Source: JBBDWZ01 sp050732575 (lineage in GTDB: Bacteria > Gemmatimonadota > Gemmatimonadetes > Longimicrobiales > RSA9). Taken from it: a stretch of DNA of 9,704 nt. A program made the position numbers and the translations under genes. The stretch is taken from contig JBOHRF010000183.1 of NCBI GenBank assembly GCA_050732575.1, forward strand, positions 1 to 9,704. The letters are read 5' to 3'. The notes beneath the pieces are model-generated. The model ran no database searches. It was not told where the DNA came from and saw nothing but the letters and a program-made list of their open reading frames with translations. Positions 1 to 6,458 of the stretch are shown here, piece after piece (positions within the stretch are counted from its first letter, which is position 1; each line of letters opens with the position of its first letter).

Positions 1-528
1 CGGCGAGTCATGGTACGACCAGGGGTCGCGCGTTTTCGCGCCGCGCGCCATGAGGGCGTCCCAGTTCGGGAACTGCTCCTCACGCGCCACGACCAGCCGC
101 GCGTCCTCGATCGAGACGGGAGCAGCCAGGACTTCATCGAGAGTCAAGCCATACAGACGGGGCACGTAGGCGCCGAAAAAGCGCGCGCCGAACGGATCGC
201 GCCGCTCGTGCATCTTCAGATATCTCTGCGCACGCTTCTCGTAGTCGCCATGCGACGTTTCCCGGAACAGGTCGGAACACTGCTGCCGCTGGAGCGTCTG
301 GAAATATTCCACCATGCGCGGCCAGCTGCAGAAACCGTACTCGCGCGCAATCACGAACTGCGCATCGGACAGCTTGAATTGCTCGTCTGTTGTTGGTGCT
401 TTGGAACCGAGTTGCGCATGCGCGCGCTGCACTGCATCAGCGGCGCCGCGGCGCAGCTGGTCGAGCAGCTTTTTGGCCTGCTTCCGTTCGTACTCGAGGC
501 TGGGCTTGGGCGGAAGTGAGCTGGACAT
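1..528 (-). CDS. Ankyrin-type protein, N-terminal part (runs off left edge)
   Basis: 176 codons are open from an ATG at 528-526 to the window edge, so the C-terminus is missing. The start is well supported: AAAGGAGG (540-533) sits 4 nt upstream. The N-terminus is charged and helical (residues 12-40, rich in K/R/A/Q). Two copies of a motif follow: 'LSDAQFVIAREYGF..W' at about 53-69 and 'EDARLVVAREEQFPNW' at about 141-156. From memory, this D-A-x-x-V-x-A-R-E-x-x-F-x-x-W pattern is typical of the region before the ankyrin repeats in large ankyrin-domain proteins of Acidobacteriota, Gemmatimonadota and Myxococcota. No ankyrin repeat itself is visible, because the sequence stops first. There is no signal peptide, so a cytoplasmic protein-binding role is likely but inferred. 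Its partner is unknown. Confidence 0.8.
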   Translation of the reverse strand, partial: MSSSLPPKPSLEYERKQAKKLLDQLRRGAADAVQRAHAQLGSKAPTTDEQFKLSDAQFVIAREYGFCSWPRMVEYFQTLQRQQCSDLFRETSHGDYEKRAQRYLKMHERRDPFGARFFGAYVPRLYGLTLDEVLAAPVSIEDARLVVAREEQFPNWDALMARGAKTRDPWSYHDSP

Positions 529-532
529 ACGG

Positions 533-540
533 CCTCCTTT
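533..540 (-). promoter_or_regulatory. Strong Shine-Dalgarno of the ankyrin-type gene
   Basis: AAAGGAGG on the minus strand, 4 nt before ATG 528-526. It confirms the start of a gene that is otherwise cut by the window edge. Confidence 0.8.
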
Positions 541-637
541 CGTATGGCCCGCGTCCGCATGTTGGGCCCGAAAAGAGGTTGCGTTCGATGGTGTGCACTG
601 CGCTGCCATCAGGTGGGACAATCCCTGCCCGCGGACC

Positions 638-660
638 GGAGGCGCCCTGACAGCGCCTCC
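638..660. repeat. Perfect 8-bp inverted repeat, hairpin
   Basis: GGAGGCGC (638-645) and GCGCCTCC (653-660) pair perfectly around the 7-nt loop CCTGACA. No run of T follows on either strand, so it is not a standard intrinsic terminator. It lies about 110 bp upstream of the ankyrin-type gene start, in its probable promoter or leader. It could be an operator, a leader hairpin or a chance GC-rich palindrome. Confidence 0.5.
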
Positions 661-886
661 AACAAGCTAGCCAATCCATAACGCGTAAGACAGTGCGAGG
701 TCGTGGTGCTGTTGCCTATTCAGGCACGCGGCTCGACCCGCCACCTACGATTGTGAGCAACTTCGTGCTCCAGTTCCGGAGGCGCGGATCGCAGCCAACA
801 CGCATCGGGTGGCAGCGCGCGGCGCGAAGTCAGGACCCAGGGACCGGTCCCAGGGCTGCGCATGGCGAACCAGTGGCTCACCTACA

Positions 887-997
887 CCAGATAGCGCTGT
901 CTGCCCGAGCCGTGGACAGCTGAATCGACTGATGGAATGCAGGACCGGGGATAAATACCTTGGAGGGCTCGCGCGTGCAGCCCGCAAGCAGAGGTAG
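887..997 (+). pseudogene. Possible remnant of an IS110-like transposase C-terminal region
   Basis: One plus-strand frame reads roughly 'CPSRGQ..RLMECRTGDKYLGGLARAAR'. IS110-family transposases carry a C-terminal segment of the form 'TPRQ.SSGGK.RLG.ISK.GD.YLR.LLVHGAR'. The match is GDKYL plus spaced P, R, Q, RL and AR residues, with several gaps, and the usual downstream segment is absent. No terminal repeats are visible, and IS110 elements generally lack them. This is a weak pattern match that could be chance. Confidence 0.2.
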
Positions 998-1081
998 CGC
1001 GTGATTGCGACGACGTTGCCGAGGCGCACGGGCGAAACCCTCGCCGGCTGATGTTGAGATGATCGAGAATTTGGCTCCTTG

Positions 1082-1459
1082 TTACTCAACAACTACTATG
1101 GCTCGGCTCAGATATAGGAACCGACCCTCCTCAACACGGTCGACCGTGCCTTCGATGTTCACTCGCGTGCCCTGTTCTGTTCGGAACAGCTTCTCGCGGT
1201 CCTCGTCGTCCGATAGAGTTGCGAATATCAGACCGGCACCATGGGCATTGCAGATCTCTTTTGATTCAAGCGTGACTAGCCTGGAATTCGTTGCATATCC
1301 AAAACCTTCGAAACTGCCGGTTGCCCGAATGCGGCCACCGGATGCACGCTGTGCTGCATCGCAAACACTAAGCGTTGGTGATCCAGACGGTAGTGGACGC
1401 GGCGGAGGATCCGAGCATGCAATCCACCGAGTGACGCAAGCGCAATAAGCATCGGTCAT
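1082..1459 (-). CDS. Small OB-fold-like protein, possible lipoprotein with a damaged start
   Basis: The frame is open from ATG 1459-1457 to TAA 1084-1082 (125 aa), and is open upstream to about 1534. Residues 42-125 alternate in a beta-rich pattern: 'GRIRATGSF', a 'LVTLES' strand, a loop with 'GLIFATLSDDEDREKLF', then 'GTRVNIEGTV' and 'RFLYLSRAIVV'. This resembles the tRNA_anti-like OB-fold of small secreted proteins. 'WIAC' (12-15), followed by a Pro/Ser-rich linker, looks like a lipobox, but the residues before it are not hydrophobic. A hydrophobic stretch 'MLIALASLGG' is encoded in another frame at the same place, so the signal peptide may have been frameshifted. The Shine-Dalgarno is poor. 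Ligand and role are unknown. Confidence is moderate that this is a gene and low that it is intact. Confidence 0.55.
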   Translation of the reverse strand: MTDAYCACVTRWIACSDPPPRPLPSGSPTLSVCDAAQRASGGRIRATGSFEGFGYATNSRLVTLESKEICNAHGAGLIFATLSDDEDREKLFRTEQGTRVNIEGTVDRVEEGRFLYLSRAIVVVE

Positions 1460-1499
1460 AATCTTCGCTGGCGCATCATGAACTCGATGAGGTAATCGG

Positions 1500-1590
1500 G
1501 CGCGCTGCCGCGCGCGCGCCTCCATTGCTCGCATTCGGGCGCAGGCAGATCTTGACCTGAATATTGACCAGCGCCTCGAAGAACCTATGC
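1500..1590 (-). pseudogene. Short relic of a tricorn-protease PDZ domain (copy A)
   Basis: The minus strand reads 'RFFEALVNIQVKICLRPNASNGGAR', which aligns without gaps to 'KFFERLAHRQVNIREGPNASNEGSR' in the larger tricorn relic near 5300-5374. At DNA level, 1523-1584 and 5313-5374 match at 49 of 62 positions by my count, including the identical 18-mer at the right end of the coding direction (1523-1540 and 5313-5330). The flanks do not continue the domain, so only about 30 codons remain. It lies in the gap between the 1642-2322 gene and the OB-fold gene. Confidence 0.6.
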
Positions 1591-1641
1591 GACCCTAGTC
1601 GAACGACCAACTCCGTTGTAGAGGCGCAGCCGAGACTGACC

Positions 1642-2322
1642 TCAGGGTCGGCCCGGCCAGAAGTAAGGAGCAACGTCATAGTTGGGGCCGGCTTCAGTCT
1701 TGTAAACCTGGAAGGAACCTGCGTTGACCTTGCCGCCCCGCGCTTCGATTGCATCGGAGATTCCCTTCATGAGCCGGGTCCATCCGGTTTTCTGAGGAAC
1801 TGTTCCTGCTGCTTTCACGGCTCCGTCACCTGCGCGGGAGACACCACGTGTGTAGAATCGCACCGAACCGCCACTTAACTGCTCGAATCCGAACTCTCGA
1901 GAACCATATTCGGGGTGAGTGCCCAGCGCGGGGGTAGTTACCGTCTGATAGATGAAATAGTCGCTCACTTTCTCGGCCAGCAGGACCGCGCCGTTGTCGG
2001 GGCCGAGGATATCGATCTCGACCAGCTCGCCCACTTCCGGCCTCCCAGCCTGCTTTCGACTGAACCGATTCACGGCATTGAAGCCAGCGTCATTGATCGC
2101 GCCGTTCAGGTCTGAAGCCATTTCCTCCAAAAAAGCCTCGGGAGTGAGGTTCGGTGGCATCTGCGTTACAACAATGGAATACTCATCATGCACCTCCCGG
2201 CCCGAGCCGAGCACAACTGATTGCACGTTCGCCTTTGCGGCTACCACTCCTTTGCGAAACGAGCCATTCGCTTGCCAGAGCTCCTGGCGCAACCGCTCGA
2301 AGGATTGTTCCCTGGTAGACAT
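1642..2322 (-). CDS. Hypothetical protein, third gene of the kinase operon
   Basis: 226 aa, from ATG 2322-2320 to TGA 1644-1642. I do not recognise the family. There is no signal peptide and no membrane segment, so it is probably cytoplasmic. The N-terminal third is helical and charged ('REQSFERLRQELWQANGSFRKG'-like composition). The middle has acidic and beta-like segments such as 'ELVEIDILGPDNGAVLLAEK'. The C-terminus carries 'KTGWTRLMKGISDAIEARGGK' and ends with an aromatic, proline-rich tail (YFWPGRP). It starts 43 bp after the kinase stop, in the same direction, so co-transcription is likely and it could be a kinase substrate or partner; that is inference. The Shine-Dalgarno is weak (only a G-rich stretch upstream). 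Its even amino-acid composition argues for a real gene. Confidence 0.7.
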   Translation of the reverse strand: MSTREQSFERLRQELWQANGSFRKGVVAAKANVQSVVLGSGREVHDEYSIVVTQMPPNLTPEAFLEEMASDLNGAINDAGFNAVNRFSRKQAGRPEVGELVEIDILGPDNGAVLLAEKVSDYFIYQTVTTPALGTHPEYGSREFGFEQLSGGSVRFYTRGVSRAGDGAVKAAGTVPQKTGWTRLMKGISDAIEARGGKVNAGSFQVYKTEAGPNYDVAPYFWPGRP

Positions 2323-2365
2323 GACGCCCCGCGAATAGTGTGACGGAGTCCGCTGAGATTGCGCG

Positions 2366-4015
2366 TTACACTGTCTCTATCAACTTCCGGATTCCGGGCA
2401 AGAGCTTAATGGCCGCGGCTCGCGCTGCGTCTACAGTGGCCGCGGATTGGGAAGCACCGAGCTTGCCAGGCGTACCGCCGCCCCCGATTTCGCCAATTTC
2501 AGTTCCGGCCAGCGATCCGTCCCGCACGGCATAGACGCGCGCCGTGAGCGTTACCGTGCCTGTGTACATGCCACTGAATGGCACGGCTTCAGCGGTCCCA
2601 TCGATGAAAACGACGAACCCAGCCCCGTGCGTTTTGCCCAATGAAGTGAGCGCATGCTGCGCCGGTGCGCTCGTGTCGCGCGTCGCGTTGACCACCGCGT
2701 TGTCGACAATGGTGAAGCCGGCCTGGCGCAGGTCGTTGACGATGGTGGATGCAATGGCATCCTGAATGGCGCGGCTGTCCGCATGTACAAGCACGACCGC
2801 CCGGCGCATGTCGAGTAGTGGCGTCGAGGCGGGTGGCGGCGCCGTCGTGCGCGGCTCTCGGCCGGCGGAATTCTCTGGCGCTGGTCCGCCAGTCCGGCGC
2901 TCTGCAGTTCCTGGAGTGCGAGCGGCCGCTCCACCGCGATCGGGCAGTTCAACGACTGTGGACTCGGCAGGGAGCACGGCTTTTCCGGTGAGCGAAGCCG
3001 TACTGCTGTCGTGCGCGAGCCTTTGCCATTGCGGTTCCTCCGCGTCGCCTGCCCGGGGTTGTCCGGCCCGCGGCGCGTTGAGGATACTGACCAGCGTGAC
3101 ACCAATGAGCGCCACTCCTAAAACCACGGCTGCTGGAGCGACTCGCCAGCCGCGTCCGCGTGAACTGCGTTTGGCACCGTGGCCAACAGCATCGCCATTG
3201 CCGCGCGAAAGTGAGATCGCAACGGCGTCCAACTCGCCGATCACGGGCAGAAAACTATTCCAGCGGCAGTCACGATCTTTTTGAAGGCAGACGTTGACAC
3301 ATTCAACGAGTGCGCGCGGACAGTCGGGGCAGACGTCGCTCAGTGGAGGCGGTTCCTCGTGGGCAATGCGGTAGAGGATAGCTGTGACGCTATTTCCGTC
3401 GAATGCCTTGCGGCCCGAAATCACTTCGTAGGCGAGCACACCGAAGGAGAATATGTCGGCGCGATGATCGATATCCCCGCCCATGAGTTGCTCCGGGGCG
3501 AGGTAACCCATGGTTCCGATACTCAGGCCGGTCTGCGTCAGCTGTTGCTGCGCCTGCAGCAACTTGGCAATGCCGAAATCCATAATGCGGACATCGCCAT
3601 CCACTTCAATGCGCACGTTTGATGGCTTGATATCCCGGTGCACCACGCCCTTGGAGTGTGCGTGCTGCAAGCCGTCCGCGATCTGGCGCAACCAGCGCAC
3701 CTTGGTGGCCAGGTCGACCGCAACGACGCTATCGAGTACCTGGCGCAGGTCCTGTCCGCCCAGGAACTCCTGAACGATGTACGGTTCACCTTCCTCTGTC
3801 CCAAAATCGTATACCGTTACAATGTGACGGTGCTTGAGACTCGCTACGATCTCGGCTTCACGGACGAAGCGTGCTCTGATGTCGGCTTGAGGAATCGAGC
3901 ACGTCTTGACAGCCACTTCGCGCTTGAGCATGGGATCGAGCGCCCGGAAAACGCGGCCGAAGCCGCCTTCCCCGACTTGCTCGATCAGCTGATACTTGCC
4001 GTAGGATTTGATCAT
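2366..4015 (-). CDS. Transmembrane Ser/Thr protein kinase (PknB-type) with extracytoplasmic CsgG-like domain
   Basis: 549 aa, ATG 4015-4013 to TAA 2368-2366. A complete Hanks-type kinase domain spans about 8-270: glycine loop GEGGFG (15-20), VAVK with Lys37, helix-C Glu55, HRD (126-128) with Asn133, DFG (146-148), APE (173-175) and the D-x-F-S-x-G motif (187-192). All catalytic residues are present, so it should be active. A basic stretch precedes one membrane helix at about 292-313, followed by a Pro/Ala/Arg-rich linker (about 315-400) and a C-terminal domain (403-549) that should lie outside the cytoplasmic membrane. That domain has a CsgG/TolB-N-like layout: 'AIASTIVNDLRQAGFTIVDNA', then 'LGKTHGAGFVVFIDG', then 'TVTLTARVYAVRDGSLAG'. 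It is the second gene of a probable operon, 46 bp after the CsgG-like gene. The role is phosphorylation of Ser/Thr in response to an envelope signal. The signal and substrates are unknown. Confidence 0.95.
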   Translation of the reverse strand: MIKSYGKYQLIEQVGEGGFGRVFRALDPMLKREVAVKTCSIPQADIRARFVREAEIVASLKHRHIVTVYDFGTEEGEPYIVQEFLGGQDLRQVLDSVVAVDLATKVRWLRQIADGLQHAHSKGVVHRDIKPSNVRIEVDGDVRIMDFGIAKLLQAQQQLTQTGLSIGTMGYLAPEQLMGGDIDHRADIFSFGVLAYEVISGRKAFDGNSVTAILYRIAHEEPPPLSDVCPDCPRALVECVNVCLQKDRDCRWNSFLPVIGELDAVAISLSRGNGDAVGHGAKRSSRGRGWRVAPAAVVLGVALIGVTLVSILNAPRAGQPRAGDAEEPQWQRLAHDSSTASLTGKAVLPAESTVVELPDRGGAAARTPGTAERRTGGPAPENSAGREPRTTAPPPASTPLLDMRRAVVLVHADSRAIQDAIASTIVNDLRQAGFTIVDNAVVNATRDTSAPAQHALTSLGKTHGAGFVVFIDGTAEAVPFSGMYTGTVTLTARVYAVRDGSLAGTEIGEIGGGGTPGKLGASQSAATVDAARAAAIKLLPGIRKLIETV

Positions 4016-4061
4016 GGCCGTTTCTCGGAAAACAACAGGATCGGATTTCGTGATAATTCGA

Positions 4062-4931
4062 TCAACGCGGCCAGCGGATGCTGACCGCTACTTCCGGAGA
4101 TCGCGCAGAGGGGTTCAACCGGACTCCCAAGCGCACGCGTTCTCCCAACGACTGGTTGATCCGGCCAGCAGAAATACCGGCGTCGATCGCAGAGACAACA
4201 TGCACACCGGCCCCGACAATAAATGGCATCAGCCCGTCATCGCCCAGACTCCACATTACACCGAGTACCATTGCACCCGTGCCAACGACCGTGTAGATGA
4301 TCCCCCTCACCACATTAGAGGACCTGCCCAGGTAGCCATGGCCGAGGATCGGGAGCAGCAAACTTCCGCCAGCGGCCACACCCGGACTTTTCATCATCGA
4401 ACGTGCCAGGGCTTCGCGGTCACACCGGCGCTGCAGAATCTCCTGGCGCTCGTCTGCGAACGGCGTGATGTCGAGGATGAGCTGCTCCGCGAGGATATCG
4501 ACCATGGGCAGAAGATCTCGTCCTATGACCCGTCGTGCATTGCTGACTTCGGCCGTAGCCACATCCACGTAGCGCGTCGTGATCACGATCTCGTCGTTCA
4601 CCACTCCATAGCTACCCAAAACGACTCCCGTGGCCCCCAGCATGCGACCCAACTGGATGGCTGACTCGGTGGTCACAGCACCCGAGGCGGATAGCTTGAG
4701 TTCCGATAGCGCCTCTGTGATGCGCGCGCGTTCCATCACGCGGATCCCGCGGCTTCTCGTGAATCCGAGCACGAGATTCTCGGAGATCGTCCGGCTGTAT
4801 GTGGCGAAACGCTCCGTGGGTCCCTCGCCATTAAAGTCGAGAACAGCAAGGCGGGTGCTCGATTGCGAAAAGGCCGGTCCCGGGAAGAGCACGACGGCCA
4901 GCACCATGATGAGAGTCATCTGGCGAATCAT
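4062..4931 (-). CDS. Secreted CsgG/FlgO-like protein, first gene of the kinase operon
   Basis: 289 aa, ATG 4931-4929 to TGA 4064-4062. I chose this ATG, not the GTG at 4940, because AAAGGAG (4946-4940) sits 8 nt upstream and the GTG falls inside that site. Residues 1-22 form a signal peptide with likely cleavage after AFS22. Residues 27-140 resemble the CsgG/FlgO/TolB-N group: 'RLAVLDFNG' strand, 'ISENLVLGF', 'IRVMERARITEAL', 'AIQLGRMLGATGVVLGSYG' and 'IVITTRYVDVATAEV'. After a charged linker, 'LLLPILGHGYLG' and two hydrophobic segments (about 207-229 and 234-255) suggest membrane attachment, and the last 25 residues are beta-like. CsgG itself is an outer-membrane lipoprotein channel; this protein has no lipobox cysteine, so a pore role is not implied. 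Next to a kinase with a similar outer domain, a sensing or adaptor role is likely (inference). Confidence 0.85.
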   Translation of the reverse strand: MIRQMTLIMVLAVVLFPGPAFSQSSTRLAVLDFNGEGPTERFATYSRTISENLVLGFTRSRGIRVMERARITEALSELKLSASGAVTTESAIQLGRMLGATGVVLGSYGVVNDEIVITTRYVDVATAEVSNARRVIGRDLLPMVDILAEQLILDITPFADERQEILQRRCDREALARSMMKSPGVAAGGSLLLPILGHGYLGRSSNVVRGIIYTVVGTGAMVLGVMWSLGDDGLMPFIVGAGVHVVSAIDAGISAGRINQSLGERVRLGVRLNPSARSPEVAVSIRWPR

Positions 4932-4939
4932 GAGCGTCA

Positions 4940-4946
4940 CTCCTTT
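4940..4946 (-). promoter_or_regulatory. Shine-Dalgarno site deciding the start of the CsgG-like gene
   Basis: AAAGGAG on the minus strand, 8 nt before ATG 4931-4929. It fixes the start three codons downstream of the GTG at 4940, which overlaps the site itself. Confidence 0.75.
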
Positions 4947-4955
4947 ACGAATACG

Positions 4956-4977
4956 AAAAAGAAGGACTCACGGTCCT
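4956..4977 (-). terminator. Weak intrinsic-terminator-like hairpin before the CsgG-like gene
   Basis: On the minus strand AGGAC (4977-4973) pairs with GTCCT (4967-4963) around a 5-nt loop, followed by TCTTTTT (4962-4956). The stem is only 5 bp. It sits 25 nt upstream of the CsgG-like start. It could end transcripts coming through the decayed region, or act as an attenuator if the promoter lies further upstream. Confidence 0.3.
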
Positions 4978-5229
4978 GCGCGATCAACCGAATCGGTAAC
5001 GGCGACGACGCCACTCAAAATGCGAGGTTCGAAGATTCAGGAGGGTACAAATGAAGCCCGGTCCGAACTAAAAAGGTACCTCCGCTGTGGAACGAGGGCA
5101 ACAAGCAGCGCCGCTTACCATCAACGCTCACATGGACAGGATGAACAGCATGAGCAGGCCACCAGGACCAGCGGAGGCAGTGCCGGCAGGATAGTCATGC
5201 CTTCCCGGATGCGCAGACGAGCGCCCAAT

Positions 5230-5640
5230 TTGCCGATAGTTGTCCATCCACTCGCGCTGCCGCAGCTGGCTTTCCGTCGCAAGCGGCACCACCGTGACAT
5301 CGCGCGAGCCTTCATTGCTCGCATTCGGGCCCTCGCGGATATTAACCTGACGATGGGCCAACCTCTCGAAGAACTTGTACGGCTCCTCAGGCGCACGCAG
5401 CGGCACGCCGTTCACCTCCAGCAGGTAACTCGCCTTCCTTCACCGCATTGCCGGGCTCGGCCAGCGGTGCGCGCAGGCCGGGGTTCCAGCTCTCACCACG
5501 ATAGATCTTGGCGATGCGATTGCGTCCATTCGCGATCTCGTAATCGGCGCCCAGCAGTCCGACCGTCACGTTCGGCACGTCGGGCATGTCGCCACTCCGC
5601 CAAACGAATGCCCCACCGCCGCGATCACCCTCAGCGTCAT
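5230..5640 (-). pseudogene. Tricorn-type protease fragment (PDZ region), frameshifted (copy B)
   Basis: Two adjacent minus-strand frames together give a tricorn-homologue PDZ region. The first frame reads 'GDMPDVPNVTVGLLGADYEI' and then 'NRIAKIYRGESWNPGLRAPL' through 'NAVKEGE'. After an extra T at 5427/5428, the next frame reads 'YLLEVNGVPLRAPEEPYKFF', 'VTVVPLATESQLRQREWM' and 'DNYRQ', then loses homology near 5230. In intact tricorn homologues (about 1000-1100 aa, cytoplasmic peptidases acting after the proteasome or other proteases) this PDZ lies in the second half, before the catalytic core. The beta-propeller, the first catalytic half and the C-terminus are all absent here. Upstream homology stops at about 5640, right beside the 5651-6217 gene. 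Confidence 0.8.
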
Positions 5641-5650
5641 TGTGCACGCT

Positions 5651-6217
5651 TCACCAAACCGGAACAGACCATCGCAACACGAGGCTGCGATTTTCGCCAT
5701 GCGAGAAGAGCATATTGTTACGCGCGACGAGCACACTTTGCCACCGCTCACGTCCGATAGCTGCACCAAGCAATGTGCCGGTCAATCCGGCTGTTGCAGC
5801 GCTCACGAGAACTGCGAATCCGTACCAATTCTCACTTCCTGTACGGCAGTCTGAACAAAGGATTGCTGCAATGCCCGCTCCAGCAGCACCTCCGATGAGC
5901 AAGCCTTGCAATGCGGCCTTACCACGTTCACGGCCGGTACTAACCTCGACCTCGGAGAGCGAAGCCACTGGAAGGGCCCGTCTAATACTGCCGTTATGCT
6001 GTGACACTATGATGGAATCATGATCAACGCTCTCTAACGCGCCCACAAGCCTTGCCCCGGGCCGCATTTCCCCGCCCGCAGGCATTGCGGGTGCACGAAT
6101 TGACACGCGAACCCGGGCGCCACGCGTGAGTTCCTGATTGTACTGAGCCGCAACCACCTTGGGCAGGCCAAACAGGAACACGACCACCAGTGCTGTCACA
6201 CGTGTGGATTCCGTCAT
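5651..6217 (-). CDS. Small secreted protein with glycine-zipper segments
   Basis: 188 aa, ATG 6217-6215 to TGA 5653-5651. The start is supported by GAGGG (6227-6223) 5 nt upstream and by a signal peptide that begins there (residues 1-24, likely cut after VVAA24). The mature part begins with a beta-like domain ('RGARVRVSIRAP', 'GARLVGALESVDHDSIIVS', 'ALPVASLSEVEVSTGRERG'). Two Gly/Ala-rich hydrophobic stretches follow at about 103-120 and 134-155 (glycine-zipper type), then 'RERWQSVLVAR' and a beta-like end 'SLVLRWSVPVW'. From memory this layout is common among uncharacterised envelope proteins of Gemmatimonadota and Acidobacteriota. The function is unknown; the Gly-zipper suggests membrane association. 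It stands alone between two tricorn fragments and appears intact. Confidence 0.8.
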   Translation of the reverse strand: MTESTRVTALVVVFLFGLPKVVAAQYNQELTRGARVRVSIRAPAMPAGGEMRPGARLVGALESVDHDSIIVSQHNGSIRRALPVASLSEVEVSTGRERGKAALQGLLIGGAAGAGIAAILCSDCRTGSENWYGFAVLVSAATAGLTGTLLGAAIGRERWQSVLVARNNMLFSHGENRSLVLRWSVPVW

Positions 6218-6458
6218 ATTAGCCCTCACATTACGATATGCTGATACGACTATTACGGTGTGCAACGCGGGCTCAGCCCCCCGCGCCAGTCCATGGGGAC
6301 ATACACATGGCTGGCATCAGCCTTGTGATGGCGATGTAGAGATCGCTTGCCATCCGACGAAGGAGCTATGCAAGCAATCGCCCCTTGTGATCATCACCCA
6401 TTATGAGTTTGGGCAGCGCGCCCACACACGTGAAAATTCAGTGGACACGGGAGCTGAG
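6218..6458. other. Intergenic region upstream of the glycine-zipper protein
   Basis: No gene is supported here. It holds the Shine-Dalgarno of the 5651-6217 gene (6227-6223). A TTGCAC stretch on the minus strand lies upstream of AT-rich sequence (about 6265-6235) and could be part of a promoter, but the -10 spacing is poor. A short palindrome, GTGATCATCAC, lies at 6387-6397. Confidence 0.45.

Larger units (their letters stand above)
529..1081. other. Intergenic stretch without a convincing gene
   Basis: About 550 bp lie between the ankyrin-type gene and the OB-fold gene. Open frames here are short, arginine- and serine-rich and look like chance. Visible items are a perfect 8-bp inverted repeat (638-645 with 653-660), a 12-bp palindrome GGGACCGGTCCC at 840-851, and a possible degraded transposase stretch near 887-997. 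I saw no tRNA and no clear sigma70 promoter for the gene starting at 528. Confidence 0.6.
4932..5229. other. Intergenic region upstream of the CsgG-like/kinase operon
   Basis: This region should hold the operon promoter (minus strand), but I see no clear -35/-10 pair. It contains the Shine-Dalgarno of the CsgG-like gene and a small hairpin with a T-run (4956-4977). Minus-strand frames continuing from the tricorn relic (down to 5121) encode hydrophobic, cysteine-rich residues without recognisable homology. A plus-strand six-codon frame (5051-5071) behind AGGAGGG looks accidental. Confidence 0.5.

Noticed and set aside
410..440. Suspected frameshift in the ankyrin-type gene
   Set aside because: I first misread one codon; recounting gives a single open frame from 528 to 1.
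10..519. Plus-strand open frame of 169 codons at the left edge
   Set aside because: It is the shadow of the ankyrin-type gene, which has a strong Shine-Dalgarno and conserved motifs on the minus strand.
4008..4664. Plus-strand open frame of 218 codons
   Set aside because: It is antisense to the CsgG-like gene, with His/Arg-rich composition and no recognisable domain.
5020..5040. tRNA T-arm (GGTTCGAAGATTC)
   Set aside because: No acceptor, D-arm or anticodon arm can be built around it.
5042..5071. Six-codon frame behind AGGAGGG, a possible leader peptide
   Set aside because: It is on the plus strand with no downstream plus-strand gene to regulate, and has no repeated regulatory codon.
4630..5760. 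Long plus-strand open frame of 376 codons
   Set aside because: It lies antisense to the CsgG-like gene 5' end and to tricorn relic B. The translation is Arg/Ser/His-rich without any domain, while the minus strand has clear homology.
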